Assembly: GCF_014648075.1 (NCBI RefSeq) | Contig: NZ_BMQK01000002.1 | Span: 558,001 to 622,000, forward strand | DNA from: Streptomyces ruber | GTDB taxonomy: Bacteria; Actinomycetota; Actinomycetes; Streptomycetales; Streptomycetaceae | Direction: 5' to 3' | Length of the DNA stretch: 64,000 bases | In this document: positions 31,730 through 41,118 of the stretch, one piece after another | Numbering within the stretch: position 1 is the first letter of the stretch | Layout: each line of letters starts with the position of its first letter | Position numbers and translations under genes: made by a program | The notes under the pieces: model-generated | The model's input: only the letters and a program-made list of their open reading frames with translations | Told to the model about the DNA's origin: nothing | The model's database searches: none

Positions 31730-32560
31730 GTGACCAGGTTCGCGCCCGGCGCTCCCGCATGGTTCGACCTCGGTTCGCCCGACGTCGCCGCCTCGGCGGA
31801 CTTCTACAGCGGCCTGTTCGGCTGGACCGCCACCGTGGTGAGCGATCCGGCGGCCGGCGGGTACACGACGTTCAGCCACGACGGGAAACTGGTCGCCGCG
31901 GTCGCCCGCCACCAGATCGACACCCCGTACCACCGGCCGTACGGGCCCGGGAACGACCAGCACGGCATGCCGGCCATATGGACCGTGTACTTCGCCACCG
32001 ATGACGCCGATGCCCTGACCGAGCGGGTCGGGGCGGCGGGCGGTGAGGTCATCATGACCCCGATGGACGTCCTCGGCCTCGGCCGGATGGCGGTCTTCGC
32101 CGACCGTGCCGGGGCGGCGTTCGCGGTCTGGCGCAAGGGAGTCATGGAAGGGGCCGAGGTGACCGGCGTCCCCGGCTCCGTCGGCTGGGTCGAGCTGGTG
32201 ACCGGTGACGTCGACGGCTCCCGGGCCTTCTACCCGGCCACGCTCGGACTGACTCCGGTGGACACGGGCCTGGAGGGGGTGACCGACCCGGTCTGGCACC
32301 TCGGGGACGACCCGGTCGCCGGTACCCGCGAGCTGGGCGTCACCGGCGCGGTACGGCCGCACTGGGCCGTGCTGTTCGCGGTGGGCGATTGTGACGCCAC
32401 GGCCCGGCGCGCCGTGGAGCTGGGCGGCTCCGTGGAGAACGAACCCGCTGACACGCCCAGGGGGCGGCGGGCGGACCTGCTCGACCCGCACGGAGCCGGG
32501 TTCTCGGTGATCGAACCGCACGACAGGTCCTCCGCCGCGGCGGCGGGCGGTGCCTCGTGA
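31730..32560 (+). CDS. dnrV: Two-domain glyoxalase/VOC protein (DnrV)
   Basis: 276 residues of two VOC (glyoxalase I-fold) repeats, about 8-130 and 140-265, each with a [16 protein letters not shown] opener and a closing D-P-x-G-A-x-F element ([22 protein letters not shown]). DnrV is reported to help DoxA during the C-13/C-14 oxidations, possibly by binding the drug. VOC proteins also serve as anthracycline- or bleomycin-binding proteins, so a drug-binding role is reasonable. GTG at 31730 with aaagga upstream is preferred over longer upstream frames. It is coupled to doxA by a GTGA overlap. Confidence 0.85.
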   Translation: MTRFAPGAPAWFDLGSPDVAASADFYSGLFGWTATVVSDPAAGGYTTFSHDGKLVAAVARHQIDTPYHRPYGPGNDQHGMPAIWTVYFATDDADALTERVGAAGGEVIMTPMDVLGLGRMAVFADRAGAAFAVWRKGVMEGAEVTGVPGSVGWVELVTGDVDGSRAFYPATLGLTPVDTGLEGVTDPVWHLGDDPVAGTRELGVTGAVRPHWAVLFAVGDCDATARRAVELGGSVENEPADTPRGRRADLLDPHGAGFSVIEPHDRSSAAAAGGAS

Positions 32561-33825
32561 CGTCCGGCGCGCCCCGGGTGGACGCCGAACCGTTCGGCTG
32601 CCCCGTGATGGCCATGCGGCGCAAGCCCGAGGTGCACGACACCTTCCGGGAGGCGGGCCCGGTCGTCGAGGTGAGAGCCCCCGCGGGTGGCCCCGCGTGG
32701 GTCGTCACCGACGACGCCGTGGCCCGTGAGGTGCTGACCGATCCACGGTTCGTGAAGGACCCCGAGCTCGCCCCCGCGTCCTGGCGGGGAGTGGACGACG
32801 GACTCGACCGCCCCGTCCCCGAACTGCGTCCCTACACGCTCATCGCCGTGGACGGCGAGGACCACCGGCGGCTGCGCCGCATCCACGCCCCCGCCTTCAA
32901 CCCGCGTCGGCTGGCCGAGCGGGCGGACCGGATCGCCGTCATCGCCGGCCGGCTGCTCACCGAGCTCGCCGACGTCTCCGACCGGTCGGGCGAACCGGCC
33001 GAGCTGGTCGGCGGGTTCGCCTACCACTTCCCGCTGCTGGTCATCTGCGAGCTGCTCGGGGTGCCGGTCACCGACCCGGTGATGGCACGGGAGGCCGTGA
33101 GCGTCCTCAAGGCCCTGGGGCTCGGTGGCCCACAGAGCGACGGGGGTGGCGGCACGGGGGCGGACGGGGAGGTGCCGGACACCTCGGCACTGGAGGGCCT
33201 GCTCTCCGAGGCCGTGCGCTCCGCCCGACGGAGCGACACGCAGACCATGACCCGCGTGCTGTACGAACGGGCGACGGCCGAGTTCGGCTCCGTCACCGAC
33301 GACCAGCTCATCTACATGATCACGGGGCTCATCTTCGCGGGTCACGACACGACCGGTTCCTTCCTGGGCTTCCTGCTCGCGGAGTTCCTGGCGGGTCACC
33401 TCGCGCCGGACGCCGACGACGACGCCGTCTCGCGATTCGTGGAGGAGGCGCTGCGTCACCACCCGCCGGTGCCGTACACGTTGTGGCGGTTCGCCGCCAC
33501 GGAAGTGACCATCGGCGGAGTCAGGCTGCCGCGTGGAGCGCCGGTGCTCGTGGACATCGAGGGCATCAACACCGACGCTCGCCACCACGACGACCCGCAC
33601 GGCTTCCACCCGGACCGCCCGTCGTACCGGCGGCTCACATTCGGCGACGGCCCGCACTACTGCATCGGTGAGCAACTGGCCCAGCTGGAATCGCGCACGA
33701 TGATCGGCGTGCTGCGCAACCGGTTCCCCGCGGCACGACTGGCCGTGCCGTACGACGAGTTGCGGTGGAGCCGGCAGGGGGCGCAGACGGCGCGGCTCAC
33801 CGGGCTGCCCGCCTGGCTGCGCTGA
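32557..33825 (+). CDS. doxA: Cytochrome P450, daunorubicin C-13/C-14 hydroxylase type (DoxA)
   Basis: 422 residues. I-helix [12 protein letters not shown] near 265, E-x-x-R in EEALRH near 302, and haem loop [14 protein letters not shown] near 365 with the ligand Cys. A Gly/Asp-rich insertion after LKALGLGG (near 190-205) is also typical of DoxA. Expected role: successive oxidations at C-13 and C-14 of 13-deoxy anthracyclines (to daunorubicin and, poorly, doxorubicin). No ferredoxin gene is adjacent, so general cellular redox partners must serve. GTG start overlaps dnrV. Confidence 0.88.
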   Translation: MTSGAPRVDAEPFGCPVMAMRRKPEVHDTFREAGPVVEVRAPAGGPAWVVTDDAVAREVLTDPRFVKDPELAPASWRGVDDGLDRPVPELRPYTLIAVDGEDHRRLRRIHAPAFNPRRLAERADRIAVIAGRLLTELADVSDRSGEPAELVGGFAYHFPLLVICELLGVPVTDPVMAREAVSVLKALGLGGPQSDGGGGTGADGEVPDTSALEGLLSEAVRSARRSDTQTMTRVLYERATAEFGSVTDDQLIYMITGLIFAGHDTTGSFLGFLLAEFLAGHLAPDADDDAVSRFVEEALRHHPPVPYTLWRFAATEVTIGGVRLPRGAPVLVDIEGINTDARHHDDPHGFHPDRPSYRRLTFGDGPHYCIGEQLAQLESRTMIGVLRNRFPAARLAVPYDELRWSRQGAQTARLTGLPAWLR

Positions 33826-33848
33826 CCGGCCGGCCGCCACCGGTCGGG

Positions 33849-33881
33849 GACCGCCCACCGTGAATGACGCGGTGGGCGGTC
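33849..33881. terminator. 12-bp hairpin after doxA
   Basis: Arms 33849-33860 and 33870-33881 are exact complements around a 9-base loop, starting 24 bases after the doxA stop. It probably ends the dpsG-dnrU-dnrV-doxA transcript. The following ~225 bases up to dnrI are the dnrI control region; no phased heptamers were seen there. Confidence 0.75.
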
Positions 33882-34108
33882 GCCGTGTGCGCCGGTGCCG
33901 CGGCGGACACGTCCCGTGGGCGCCCACCGTGACTCCCGCATGCCAGGATGTGATGAATTCACCTCAGCCGGTGCCGTACACACTTCTACGGCGCGCATTT
34001 CCTTGCGAGGATGTACCAAGCAAACGGGGCCGCCCGAAGCGATCCTTCGGTCGCCGGAGATATTCCACCTGCTGACGCCAATGGAAGGCCACAGAGGGAG
34101 CACCGGCA

Positions 34109-34927
34109 ATGCAGATCAATATGTTGGGTCCACTCGTCGCACACAAGAACGGCATATCGGTGACACCGATAGCCCGTAAACCTCGACAGGTGTTCTCGCT
34201 CCTTGCGCTGCAGGCGGGCACGGTCGTGAAAGTGCCCGCACTCATCGAAGAGCTCTGGGGAACCCAGCCCCCGGCCAGCGCGCTGACCACGCTGCAGACC
34301 TACATCCTCCAGGTGCGCCGGGGCATCACGGTGGCCCTCGGCGCGAGCCACAACGGACCCGCCAAGGACGTGCTGCGCACCTGCTACGGCGGCTATCTGC
34401 TCGACGTGAGCCGCACCTGCACCGACGTCCACGCCTTCGAGCGCCTCGCCGAGGAGGGCAAACGGGCCTTCGGGAAGGGAAACCTCGACCTGGCGTCCGC
34501 GCGTTACCGCCAGGCCCTCGGCCTGTGGCGCGGCGACGCGCTCGTGGACGTGCATGCCGGCATGCGGATCGGCATGGAGGTGGCGCGCCTGGAGGAGAGC
34601 CGGCTCGGTGTCCTGGAGGCCCGTGTGGAGACCGACCTGCGGCTGGGCCGGCACACGAGCCTGCTGCCCGAGCTGTCGGCGCTCACCGCACGCCATCCCA
34701 TGCACGAGAACCTGTGGGCCCAGTTCATGATCGCCCTGCACCGTTCGGGCCGCACCAGCCAGGCCCTCGAAGCCTTCATCAAGCTGCGCAAGACGCTGGT
34801 GAACGAACTCGGCGTCGAACCGTCCGCCCGTCTCCAGCACCTTCAGCACGCAATTCTGCGAGCCGATCCCGGCATCGACCGGATCGGCCCCGAAGTGCCG
34901 ACGGCCGCTTCCGTCGTAATCGCCTGA
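34109..34927 (+). CDS. dnrI: SARP pathway activator (DnrI)
   Basis: 272 residues, exactly the size of DnrI. The N-terminal OmpR-like winged helix covers about 1-95 ([20 protein letters not shown], then [13 protein letters not shown] and [13 protein letters not shown]). The bacterial transcriptional activation domain follows to about 255 ([46 protein letters not shown]). DnrI activates the structural operons by binding 11-bp-phased heptamers, and such arrays lie in five divergent gaps of this window. In S. peucetius dnrI is itself switched on by DnrN. ATG at 34109 is preceded by agaggga. It is followed after 22 bases by dnmJ. Confidence 0.93.
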   Translation: MQINMLGPLVAHKNGISVTPIARKPRQVFSLLALQAGTVVKVPALIEELWGTQPPASALTTLQTYILQVRRGITVALGASHNGPAKDVLRTCYGGYLLDVSRTCTDVHAFERLAEEGKRAFGKGNLDLASARYRQALGLWRGDALVDVHAGMRIGMEVARLEESRLGVLEARVETDLRLGRHTSLLPELSALTARHPMHENLWAQFMIALHRSGRTSQALEAFIKLRKTLVNELGVEPSARLQHLQHAILRADPGIDRIGPEVPTAASVVIA

Positions 34928-34949
34928 CCGCGCCCTGAGAAGGAGTCAC

Positions 34950-36062
34950 GTGTCCACCCACGTCTGGCAGTACCTCAACGAATACCGGGAAGAACGCGCC
35001 GACATTCTCGACGCGGTCGAGACCGTCTTCGAATCCGGCCGGCTCATTCTTGGAAGCAGTGTCCGCGCTTTCGAGGAGGAATTCGCCGCATACCACGGCC
35101 TGTCGTACTGCGCCGGCGTCGACAACGGCACCAACGCGCTGGTTCTCGGTCTCCGTGCGCTCGGGATCGGCCCCGGGGACGAGGTCGTGACCGTTTCCAA
35201 CACGGCCGCTCCCACCGTGGTCGCCATCGACGCCGTCGGCGCCACACCCGTCTTCGTCGACGTGCGCGAGGAGGACTACCTCATGGACACCGATCAGCTC
35301 CGGTCGGTGATCGGCCCGCGTACCCGGTGCCTGCTTCCCGTCCATCTGTACGGACAGAGCGTGGACATGGCCCCCGTGCTCCGGCTCGCCGCCGAGAAGG
35401 GCCTGAAGGTGCTGGAGGACTGCGCCCAGGCACACGGTGCACGGCGTCACGGGCGGCTGGTCGGCACCGACGGCCACGCGGCGGCCTTCTCCTTCTACCC
35501 GACCAAGGTCCTCGGTGCCTACGGTGACGGTGGCGCCGTGGGCACCCAGGACGCCGACGTCGACCAGCGCCTGCGGCGCCTGCGCTACTACGGGATGGAG
35601 GAGCGCTACTACGTCGTGGACACCCCCGGGCACAACAGCAGGCTCGACGAGGTGCAGGCCGAGATCCTGCGCCGGAAGCTGCGCCGCCTCGACGCCTATG
35701 TCGAAGGCCGCCGTGCCGTCGCCCGCCGCTACGAGGAGGGACTCGGCGACCTCGACGGCCTGGTGCTGCCCAGGACGGCGGAGGGCAACGACCACGTCTA
35801 CTACGTGTACGTGGTCCGGCACCCGGAACGGGACCGCATCCTCAAGGCGCTGACCGCCCATGACATCCACCTGAACATCAGCTACCGGTGGCCGGTCCAC
35901 ACCATGAGCGGATTCGCCCACCTCGGTTACGGCCGGGGCGACCTGCCCGTGACCGAGCGGCTGGCCGACCAGATCTTCTCCCTGCCGATGTACCCGTCCC
36001 TGCGCGCCGACGAGCAGGAGAAAGTGATCGACGCAGTGCGGGAGACCGTCGGCAGCCTGTGA
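34950..36062 (+). CDS. dnmJ: TDP-hexose 3-aminotransferase, DegT/DnrJ/EryC1 family (DnmJ)
   Basis: 370 residues from GTG at 34950 behind agaaggag. PLP-binding Lys is in [16 protein letters not shown] near 190, with the cofactor-contacting EDCAQAHGA near 158 and the GVDNGTNAL loop near 55. This is the family typified by DnmJ itself (DnrJ), which transfers an amino group from glutamate to C-3 of the 3,4-diketo-2,6-dideoxy sugar made by DnmT. The same chemistry (EvaB) is used for vancosamine. It forms an operon with dnrI and ends 3 bases before the convergent dnmV. Confidence 0.92.
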   Translation: MSTHVWQYLNEYREERADILDAVETVFESGRLILGSSVRAFEEEFAAYHGLSYCAGVDNGTNALVLGLRALGIGPGDEVVTVSNTAAPTVVAIDAVGATPVFVDVREEDYLMDTDQLRSVIGPRTRCLLPVHLYGQSVDMAPVLRLAAEKGLKVLEDCAQAHGARRHGRLVGTDGHAAAFSFYPTKVLGAYGDGGAVGTQDADVDQRLRRLRYYGMEERYYVVDTPGHNSRLDEVQAEILRRKLRRLDAYVEGRRAVARRYEEGLGDLDGLVLPRTAEGNDHVYYVYVVRHPERDRILKALTAHDIHLNISYRWPVHTMSGFAHLGYGRGDLPVTERLADQIFSLPMYPSLRADEQEKVIDAVRETVGSL

Positions 36063-36065
36063 GTC

Positions 36066-36989
36066 TCAAGCGGCGGCACCGTGCGCGACCCGCCACATGC
36101 TGTGCACCGAGTCCCGCAGGCCGATGCGCGGCGTCCAGTCCAGCAGGCGCCACGCCCGTGTGACGTCCAGCTGTGTCCAGTCGCCGCCCTTGCTCCGCAC
36201 CGGGAGGTCCCGGCGGTCCGTCCGGTCCTCCGGGAAAGCGGCGGCCTCCAGGAGCCAGCCGACCAGGTCGCCGATCGGCACGGCCTCGCCGCGCCCGACG
36301 TTGACGACCAGTCCGCCGGCCGCCGGGGCCTGCCCGGCCCGGACCACCGCCCGCGCCACATCCCGTACGTCGACGTAGTCCCGCCGGGCGTCGGCGACAC
36401 TCAGCTCCAGCCGCCCGCCGTCCGCCAGCGCGGTCCGCACCCGTGCCATCAGGGCCGCCAGGAAACTCTCCTGCGGGGGGTGGGGACCCGACATGTTCGC
36501 CGCGCGCAGGACCACCGCGTCCAGCAGGCCGTCCCGCACGGCGGTCAGGACGGCCGACGAGGTCTCCAGCTTGATGCGCGCGTAGGGTGTGACCGGCTCC
36601 GGCACCAGGTCCTCGTGGAGCAGCGTGCCGGCCGGGACCGGGCCGTACTCGTGCACCGAACCCAGGTGCACCAGGCGCGGCCGGTGCGGCACCGACCCGA
36701 GAGCCTCGACCAGGCGCCGCACCAGCCGCAGATGCGAGTAGGTCATCTCCTCCTCCGTGTCGCCCCAGCCGCCCGCCGCATTGACCACGACGTCCGCCGG
36801 CGGATCGCCCAGCACCGCGGCGATCCGCTCGGGGACGGCGGCCGCGAGGTCCAGGGCGGTGAAGCCGACGCCGGTCAGGTGCGGCGCCGGACGCCGGGCC
36901 ACGCCGTGCACGTCCCACCCCCGCGCCGCGTACGCCGCGCACACCTGCCGGCCGACACTGCCCGTCGCGCCCAGAACCACGACCCGCAT
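36066..36989 (-). CDS. dnmV: TDP-4-ketohexose 4-ketoreductase (DnmV)
   Basis: 307 residues, extended SDR: GATGSVGRQVCAAYAARGW at 7-25, Tyr-Lys pair in PYARIKLETS near 140 and DYVDVRDVARAVV near 205. It is homologous to DnmV/EvaE-type reductases that set the C-4 stereochemistry of the sugar in the final step before transfer. Daunosamine has an axial 4-OH and epi-type sugars the opposite one. Which face this enzyme uses cannot be read from sequence. It is 7 bases after dnmU in the dnmZ-dnmU-dnmV operon. Confidence 0.88.
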   Translation of the reverse strand: MRVVVLGATGSVGRQVCAAYAARGWDVHGVARRPAPHLTGVGFTALDLAAAVPERIAAVLGDPPADVVVNAAGGWGDTEEEMTYSHLRLVRRLVEALGSVPHRPRLVHLGSVHEYGPVPAGTLLHEDLVPEPVTPYARIKLETSSAVLTAVRDGLLDAVVLRAANMSGPHPPQESFLAALMARVRTALADGGRLELSVADARRDYVDVRDVARAVVRAGQAPAAGGLVVNVGRGEAVPIGDLVGWLLEAAAFPEDRTDRRDLPVRSKGGDWTQLDVTRAWRLLDWTPRIGLRDSVHSMWRVAHGAAA

Positions 36990-36996
36990 GCCGGCC

Positions 36997-37635
36997 TCAC
37001 CCGTCCCCGCGAGTCGTGGCGCGCCCTCCGGCCGACGGCCACAGCGTCGACTCGACCGCCCGGCACGCGGCGTACTCCGGAAGGGCGCCGGCGAGCCGGG
37101 CCTGCTCCATGGTGGGCGCGACCCGGTCCCGCTCGGACAGCACCGGCTCCAGGTCGCCGGGCACGGGCAGCCCGAGTGCGGGGTCCAGCACCGACACGGC
37201 GAGCTCGTTCGCCGGGACGTACTCCCCGGACAGCATGTACGACATGACGGTGTCGTCCTCCAGAGCCACGAACGCGTGTCCCACCCCGACCGGGAAGTAC
37301 ACCGTCCGGAAGTCCCGGGGCTCCAGCTCGACGGCGTCCCACCGGCCGAAGGTCGGGGAGCCGACCCGCAGGTCGACGACGATGTCCAGCGACCTGCCGC
37401 GGGCGCAGTAGACGTACTTGGCCGAGCCCGGCGGTGTGAGCGTGTAATGCACGCCCCGCACCACTCCCCGCCGCGACAGGCTGTGGTTCGTCTGCCGCAC
37501 CGGGAAGAGGGGGTGGCCGACCGCGGCCGTGAACGCCTCCTCCCGGAACGGTGAGACGAACAGTCCCCGCTCGTCCGGGAACACCTCCGGAGCGAACGTG
37601 AACGCTCCCTCCACCATCAGCTCCCGTGCCTTCAT
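36997..37635 (-). CDS. dnmU: TDP-4-ketohexose (3,)5-epimerase (DnmU)
   Basis: 212 residues, RmlC cupin. RELMVEGAFTFAPEVFPDERGLF starts the fold, RQTNHSLSRRGVVRGVHYTLTPPGSAKYVYCARG carries the catalytic His near 63 and the basic pocket, and the closing FPVGVGHAFVALEDDTVMSYMLSGEY is conserved. It inverts C-5 to give the L-series sugar. In amino-sugar routes (EvaD, DnmU) only C-5 needs epimerisation. Middle gene of dnmZ-dnmU-dnmV. Confidence 0.92.
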   Translation of the reverse strand: MKARELMVEGAFTFAPEVFPDERGLFVSPFREEAFTAAVGHPLFPVRQTNHSLSRRGVVRGVHYTLTPPGSAKYVYCARGRSLDIVVDLRVGSPTFGRWDAVELEPRDFRTVYFPVGVGHAFVALEDDTVMSYMLSGEYVPANELAVSVLDPALGLPVPGDLEPVLSERDRVAPTMEQARLAGALPEYAACRAVESTLWPSAGGRATTRGDG

Positions 37636-37675
37636 CGCCCTCCTCCGGCTCCGAGGGTTCCGCTTCGCCCGGCGC

Positions 37676-38893
37676 TCATCGCCCGAGCGCCGCTTCGCTC
37701 AGATAGTCGACGCCGTCCGTGAAGTTGTAGGGGTGCATGAACCCGCCCGCCCGGACATCGCGGTACATGCGCGCCAGCGGATGCGAGTTGCTGTAGGCGG
37801 CACCGCCCACCAGGGTCACACAGTCGTCCACGACACTCACGGCGTGCCGGTTGACCAGCAGCTTGGCGTACTGGAACGACGTCATCATCGCGCGGCCGCG
37901 CGCGCCGAGGTCGCCGCCGAGGTCGTCGGAGAGCCGGTCCGTGGTGGCCAGCGCGCTGGCCACCGCCGTGTGCAGCGCGAACAGCCGTGCGTCGATCTCG
38001 GCGACGGTGGTCCGCACGGCGGCCGGCGGTGTGCCGCCGCGCCGCCGCAGCTCCTCGACGGCGATCCGGCGGGCGGAGTCGGCGATGCCGACGTAGATGC
38101 CCAGCATGGCGATCGAGCTGACCGTCTGCCCCGCGAGCGCCGCATCGTCCCGGACTCCGGGCACCCCGCGCGGCAGCACTCGGTCCTCCGCCACGGGGCA
38201 ACCGTCGAAGACGATGTCCACGCTGCCCGAGGACCGCATCCCCATCCCGTCCCAGTTGTCCAGCACGGTGAGGCCGGGGCTCGTGCGGGCGATCACGGGC
38301 GCGGCCAGACGGACGGGGGCGCCCTCCTCCTCCAGACGGGCCGACACCACGTAGTGGGTGGCGATGCCGGCCATACTGACCAGCGTCTTGCGGCCGTCCA
38401 GCCGGTAGGAGCCGCTTCCGGCGCGCGTGAGCACGGTGGTGCCGCGCACATCCTTCACCGCGCCGCACACGACGGCCTCACCGGAACCCATCTGCCGCAG
38501 CAGGTCCTCGGCGAACGGTCGCGTCGACGGCGTACCGTGCCGCCACTCGAAGTCCAGTGTCAGGCCCCGGCTGAACTGCATGTGCAGTGCCAGTGCCACC
38601 CCCGCGTCCCGGCCGGCGACGTGGGCGAGGGCGAGCGCGACATCGTGCAGTGACCGTACACCGAGCCCTCCGAGCTCCTCCGGGACGGTGGCGCCCAGCA
38701 CTCCCTCCTTGCGCATCCGGTCGAAGAGATGGACGGGCAGGGTCGCCTCACGGTCGTTCTGCCGGCTCTCCGCCTCCAGGGCCGGCCGGTACCGCCCCAT
38801 GAGGTCGAGCAGCCGCTGCCCGGCTGCGGTCCTGGGCTCGCGCAGGCCGTAGTCGGCCCGGGAACCGGGGTCGTGCACAGATGCCTCTGTCAT
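37676..38893 (-). CDS. dnmZ: Flavin-dependent amino-sugar N-oxygenase / nitrososynthase (DnmZ)
   Basis: 405 residues with the acyl-CoA dehydrogenase fold. The N-terminal helical part has PVHLFDRMRKEGVLGATVPEELGGLG, the beta domain AVCGAVKDVRG through MGMRSSGSVDIVFDG, and the C-terminal bundle ends LVGGAAYSNSHPLARMYRDVRAGGFMHP. The catalytic Glu of true acyl-CoA dehydrogenases is not evident. It closely matches my memory of S. peucetius DnmZ, a class D flavin monooxygenase that oxidises the 3-amino group of TDP-sugars to hydroxylamine and nitroso. The reaction has been tied to C-C cleavage in baumycin side-chain formation. It heads dnmZ-dnmU-dnmV, 40 bases before dnmU. A 3-C-methyl amino sugar is a known substrate type, and a C-methyltransferase gene lies close by. 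Confidence 0.9.
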   Translation of the reverse strand: MTEASVHDPGSRADYGLREPRTAAGQRLLDLMGRYRPALEAESRQNDREATLPVHLFDRMRKEGVLGATVPEELGGLGVRSLHDVALALAHVAGRDAGVALALHMQFSRGLTLDFEWRHGTPSTRPFAEDLLRQMGSGEAVVCGAVKDVRGTTVLTRAGSGSYRLDGRKTLVSMAGIATHYVVSARLEEEGAPVRLAAPVIARTSPGLTVLDNWDGMGMRSSGSVDIVFDGCPVAEDRVLPRGVPGVRDDAALAGQTVSSIAMLGIYVGIADSARRIAVEELRRRGGTPPAAVRTTVAEIDARLFALHTAVASALATTDRLSDDLGGDLGARGRAMMTSFQYAKLLVNRHAVSVVDDCVTLVGGAAYSNSHPLARMYRDVRAGGFMHPYNFTDGVDYLSEAALGR

Positions 38894-38946
38894 GGCTCCT
38901 CGATGGGCTGGGGGACAACACCGGGAACCACGATGCCGACCAGTGT

Positions 38947-39008
38947 TCGAGAGCCGCTGGAGCGAAGGTGCGAGGCACGTGGTCCACCGGTGTTCCGTCG
39001 CCGCTCGA
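38947..39008. promoter_or_regulatory. Two opposed DnrI-box arrays between dnmZ and dpsY
   Basis: Plus strand, towards dpsY: TCGAGAG (38947), TGGAGCG (38958) and TGCGAGG (38969), each 11 bp apart. Minus strand, towards dnmZ: TCGAGCG (39002-39008), CGGAACA (38991-38997) and TGGACCA (38980-38986), also 11 bp apart. The arrays face each other, so the two transcripts would overlap at their 5' ends within this 163-bp gap. TCGAGCG is a full consensus match. Confidence 0.65.
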
Positions 39009-39056
39009 GGAGCTGCCGGTGTGCTGTGGTGGCCCGAGAGAGCGGAGGCGACGACC

Positions 39057-39836
39057 ATGCGCATCATCGACATCTCCACCGCGGTGGACGCGTCGGGATG
39101 GGAACCGGACCAGGTGCGACACGAGGTGCTCGACCCCCGGGACGGCGCCGTGCACATGAGCGAGGAGATGCGGGGGCACTTCGGCGTGGATCTCGACCCC
39201 GACGATCTGCCCGACGGCGAGTTCCTGTCGCTCGACAGGCTCACCCTCACGTCCCACACCGGCACGCACGTGGACGCCCCCTCCCACTACGGCTCGCGGG
39301 CTCACTACGGCGACGGCAGGCCGCGGCACATCGACGAACTCCCGCTCGACTGGTTCTACGGGCCCGGGATGCTGCTCGACCTCACCGGCTGCGAGGGACC
39401 GACGGCCGGCGTCGAGGACCTGAAGGAGGCGTTCGTCCGGATCGGGCGCGTGCCGGAGCCGGGCACCATCGTGCTGCTCCGCACCGGCGCCTCCGCCTGG
39501 GCCGGGACCGAACGGTACTTCACCGACTTCACCGGTCTGGACGGTCCCGCCGTGAACCTGCTCCTCGACCGGGGAGTACGGGTCATCGGCACCGATGCGT
39601 TCAGTCTGGACGCGCCCTTCGGCGCCGTCATCCGCCGGTACCTGGAGACGGGGGACCGGTCGGTCCTCTGGCCGGCCCACTTCATCGGCCGCCACCGGGA
39701 GTACTGCCAGATCGAGCGGCTGGGGAACCTGGCCGCGCTGCCGGGTGACCACGGCTTCCGTGTCGCGTGCTTCCCGATCAAGATCACCGGCGCGGGTGCC
39801 GGGTGGACCCGCGCGGTCGCCTTCGTCGACGAATGA
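39057..39836 (+). CDS. dpsY: Anthracycline cyclase, kynurenine-formamidase-like metalloprotein (DpsY)
   Basis: 259 residues, cyclase superfamily (Pfam Cyclase). LTSHTGTHVDAPSHYG near 63-78 is the metal-binding H-x-G-T-H-x-D-x-P-x-H motif, and a second conserved block is RVIGTDAFSLDAPFG near 180. Homologues (DpsY, SnoaM, AknW) are needed for correct closure of the second and third rings. ATG at 39057 follows ggaggcg. It is divergent from dnmZ behind opposed DnrI boxes and is followed after 52 bases by the C-methyltransferase, so the two are probably cotranscribed. Confidence 0.88.
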   Translation: MRIIDISTAVDASGWEPDQVRHEVLDPRDGAVHMSEEMRGHFGVDLDPDDLPDGEFLSLDRLTLTSHTGTHVDAPSHYGSRAHYGDGRPRHIDELPLDWFYGPGMLLDLTGCEGPTAGVEDLKEAFVRIGRVPEPGTIVLLRTGASAWAGTERYFTDFTGLDGPAVNLLLDRGVRVIGTDAFSLDAPFGAVIRRYLETGDRSVLWPAHFIGRHREYCQIERLGNLAALPGDHGFRVACFPIKITGAGAGWTRAVAFVDE

Positions 39837-39888
39837 CTGTTCCGGGCGGTGCCCACGGCCCGGCGGCTGCCCAGCATCAGGAGGGATC

Positions 39889-41118
39889 ATGGAGCCGAAC
39901 GAAACGACATGTCGTATCTGCGGTGGCCGAGTACGGGAGTTCTTCGACTTCGGCCGCCAGCCGCTGTCCGACTTCTTTCCGTCGGAGGAGGAACTCGACA
40001 AGGAGTTCTTCTTCCGGCTCGCGGTCGGGATGTGCGCCACGTGCACCATGGTCCAGCTGCTGGAGGAGGTGCCCCGGGACCGTATGTTCCGCTACGACTA
40101 CCCGTACCACTCGTCGGGTTCCGAGCGGATGCGCGAGCATTTCGCCTCCACCGCCCACCGGCTCATCAGCACCGAGCTGACCGGACGGGACCCGTTCTGC
40201 GTGGAGATCGGCAGCAACGACGGGGTGATGCTCGGTACGGTACGCGACGCCGGCGTCCGGCACCTGGGCGTGGAGCCCTCCGGCGGCGTCGCGGAGGTGT
40301 CCCGGGCCAAGGGCATCCAGGTGCGGACCGCGTTCTTCGAGGAGTCCACCGCCCGGGAGATCGCCGAGGAACACGGACCCGCCGATGTCATCTACGCGGC
40401 CAACACCATCTGCCACATCCCCTACCTCGACTCCGTCTTCCGGGGCGTCGACGCGCTGCTCGGCCCGGACGGCGTCTTCGTCTTCGAGGACCCGTACCTG
40501 GGCGACATCGTGGAGAAGAACACCTTCGACCAGATCTACGACGAGCACTTCTACCTGTTCACCGCCCGGTCGGTGCACACCACCGCCCGCCGCTTCGGGT
40601 TCGAACTGGTCGACGTCGAGCGGCTGCCCGTGCACGGCGGCGAGGTCCGTTACACCATCGCCCGTGCGGGCCGGCGGCGGCCGAGCAAGGAGGTCGGCGA
40701 GCTCATCGCGGAGGAGAGCCGCCGCGGGCTCGCCGACCTGACGACACTGGAGAAGTTCGGTGCCGAGGTCAGACGGGTCTGCTGGGACCTCGTGTCTCGC
40801 CTGCGCGAACTGCGCGACCTCGGCTTCTACGTGGTCGGGTACGGGGCGACCGCCAAGAGCGCCACCATCCTCAACTACGCCGGGATCGGTACCGACCTGC
40901 TGCCGTGCGTCTACGACACCACGCCCGCCAAGATCGGCCGTCGGCTCCCCGGGTCACACATCCCCATCCGCTCGGCGGAGGAGTTCAAGGCTCCCTACCC
41001 CGACTACGCGCTGCTCTTCGCCTGGAACCATCTCGACGAGATCCGTGCGCGGGAGGCGGCGTTCACGGAGCAGGGAGGCCGCTGGATCCTCTACGTCCCG
41101 GAGTTCCGCATCAGCTGA
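39889..41118 (+). CDS. TDP-sugar 3-C-methyltransferase (TylCIII/EvaC type)
   Basis: 409 residues. The N-terminus has the Zn-binding CRICGG...LAVGMCATCTMVQL pattern (Cys at about 8, 11, 48 and 51), followed by a SAM domain (VEIGSNDGVMLG near 105, EPSGGVAEV near 128) and NTICHIPYLDS near 172. The DIYDEHFYLFT-like block near 220 (residues QIYDEHFYLF) contains the proposed general-base region. The C-terminal Rossmann-like domain has VVGYGATAKSATILNY near 320. This architecture is that of TylCIII, EvaC and SnoG2-type enzymes, which methylate C-3 of 4-keto-2,6-dideoxyhexoses. Daunosamine has no C-methyl, so a second, branched sugar is implied. ATG at 39889 follows aggaggg. Its end overlaps the convergent oxidase by 8 bases. 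Confidence 0.88.
   Translation: MEPNETTCRICGGRVREFFDFGRQPLSDFFPSEEELDKEFFFRLAVGMCATCTMVQLLEEVPRDRMFRYDYPYHSSGSERMREHFASTAHRLISTELTGRDPFCVEIGSNDGVMLGTVRDAGVRHLGVEPSGGVAEVSRAKGIQVRTAFFEESTAREIAEEHGPADVIYAANTICHIPYLDSVFRGVDALLGPDGVFVFEDPYLGDIVEKNTFDQIYDEHFYLFTARSVHTTARRFGFELVDVERLPVHGGEVRYTIARAGRRRPSKEVGELIAEESRRGLADLTTLEKFGAEVRRVCWDLVSRLRELRDLGFYVVGYGATAKSATILNYAGIGTDLLPCVYDTTPAKIGRRLPGSHIPIRSAEEFKAPYPDYALLFAWNHLDEIRAREAAFTEQGGRWILYVPEFRIS

Noticed and set aside
33882..34108. A short gene or DnrI array upstream of dnrI
   Set aside because: No frame with a ribosome site and protein-like content was found, and no heptamers with 11-bp phasing. The region is left as the dnrI promoter.
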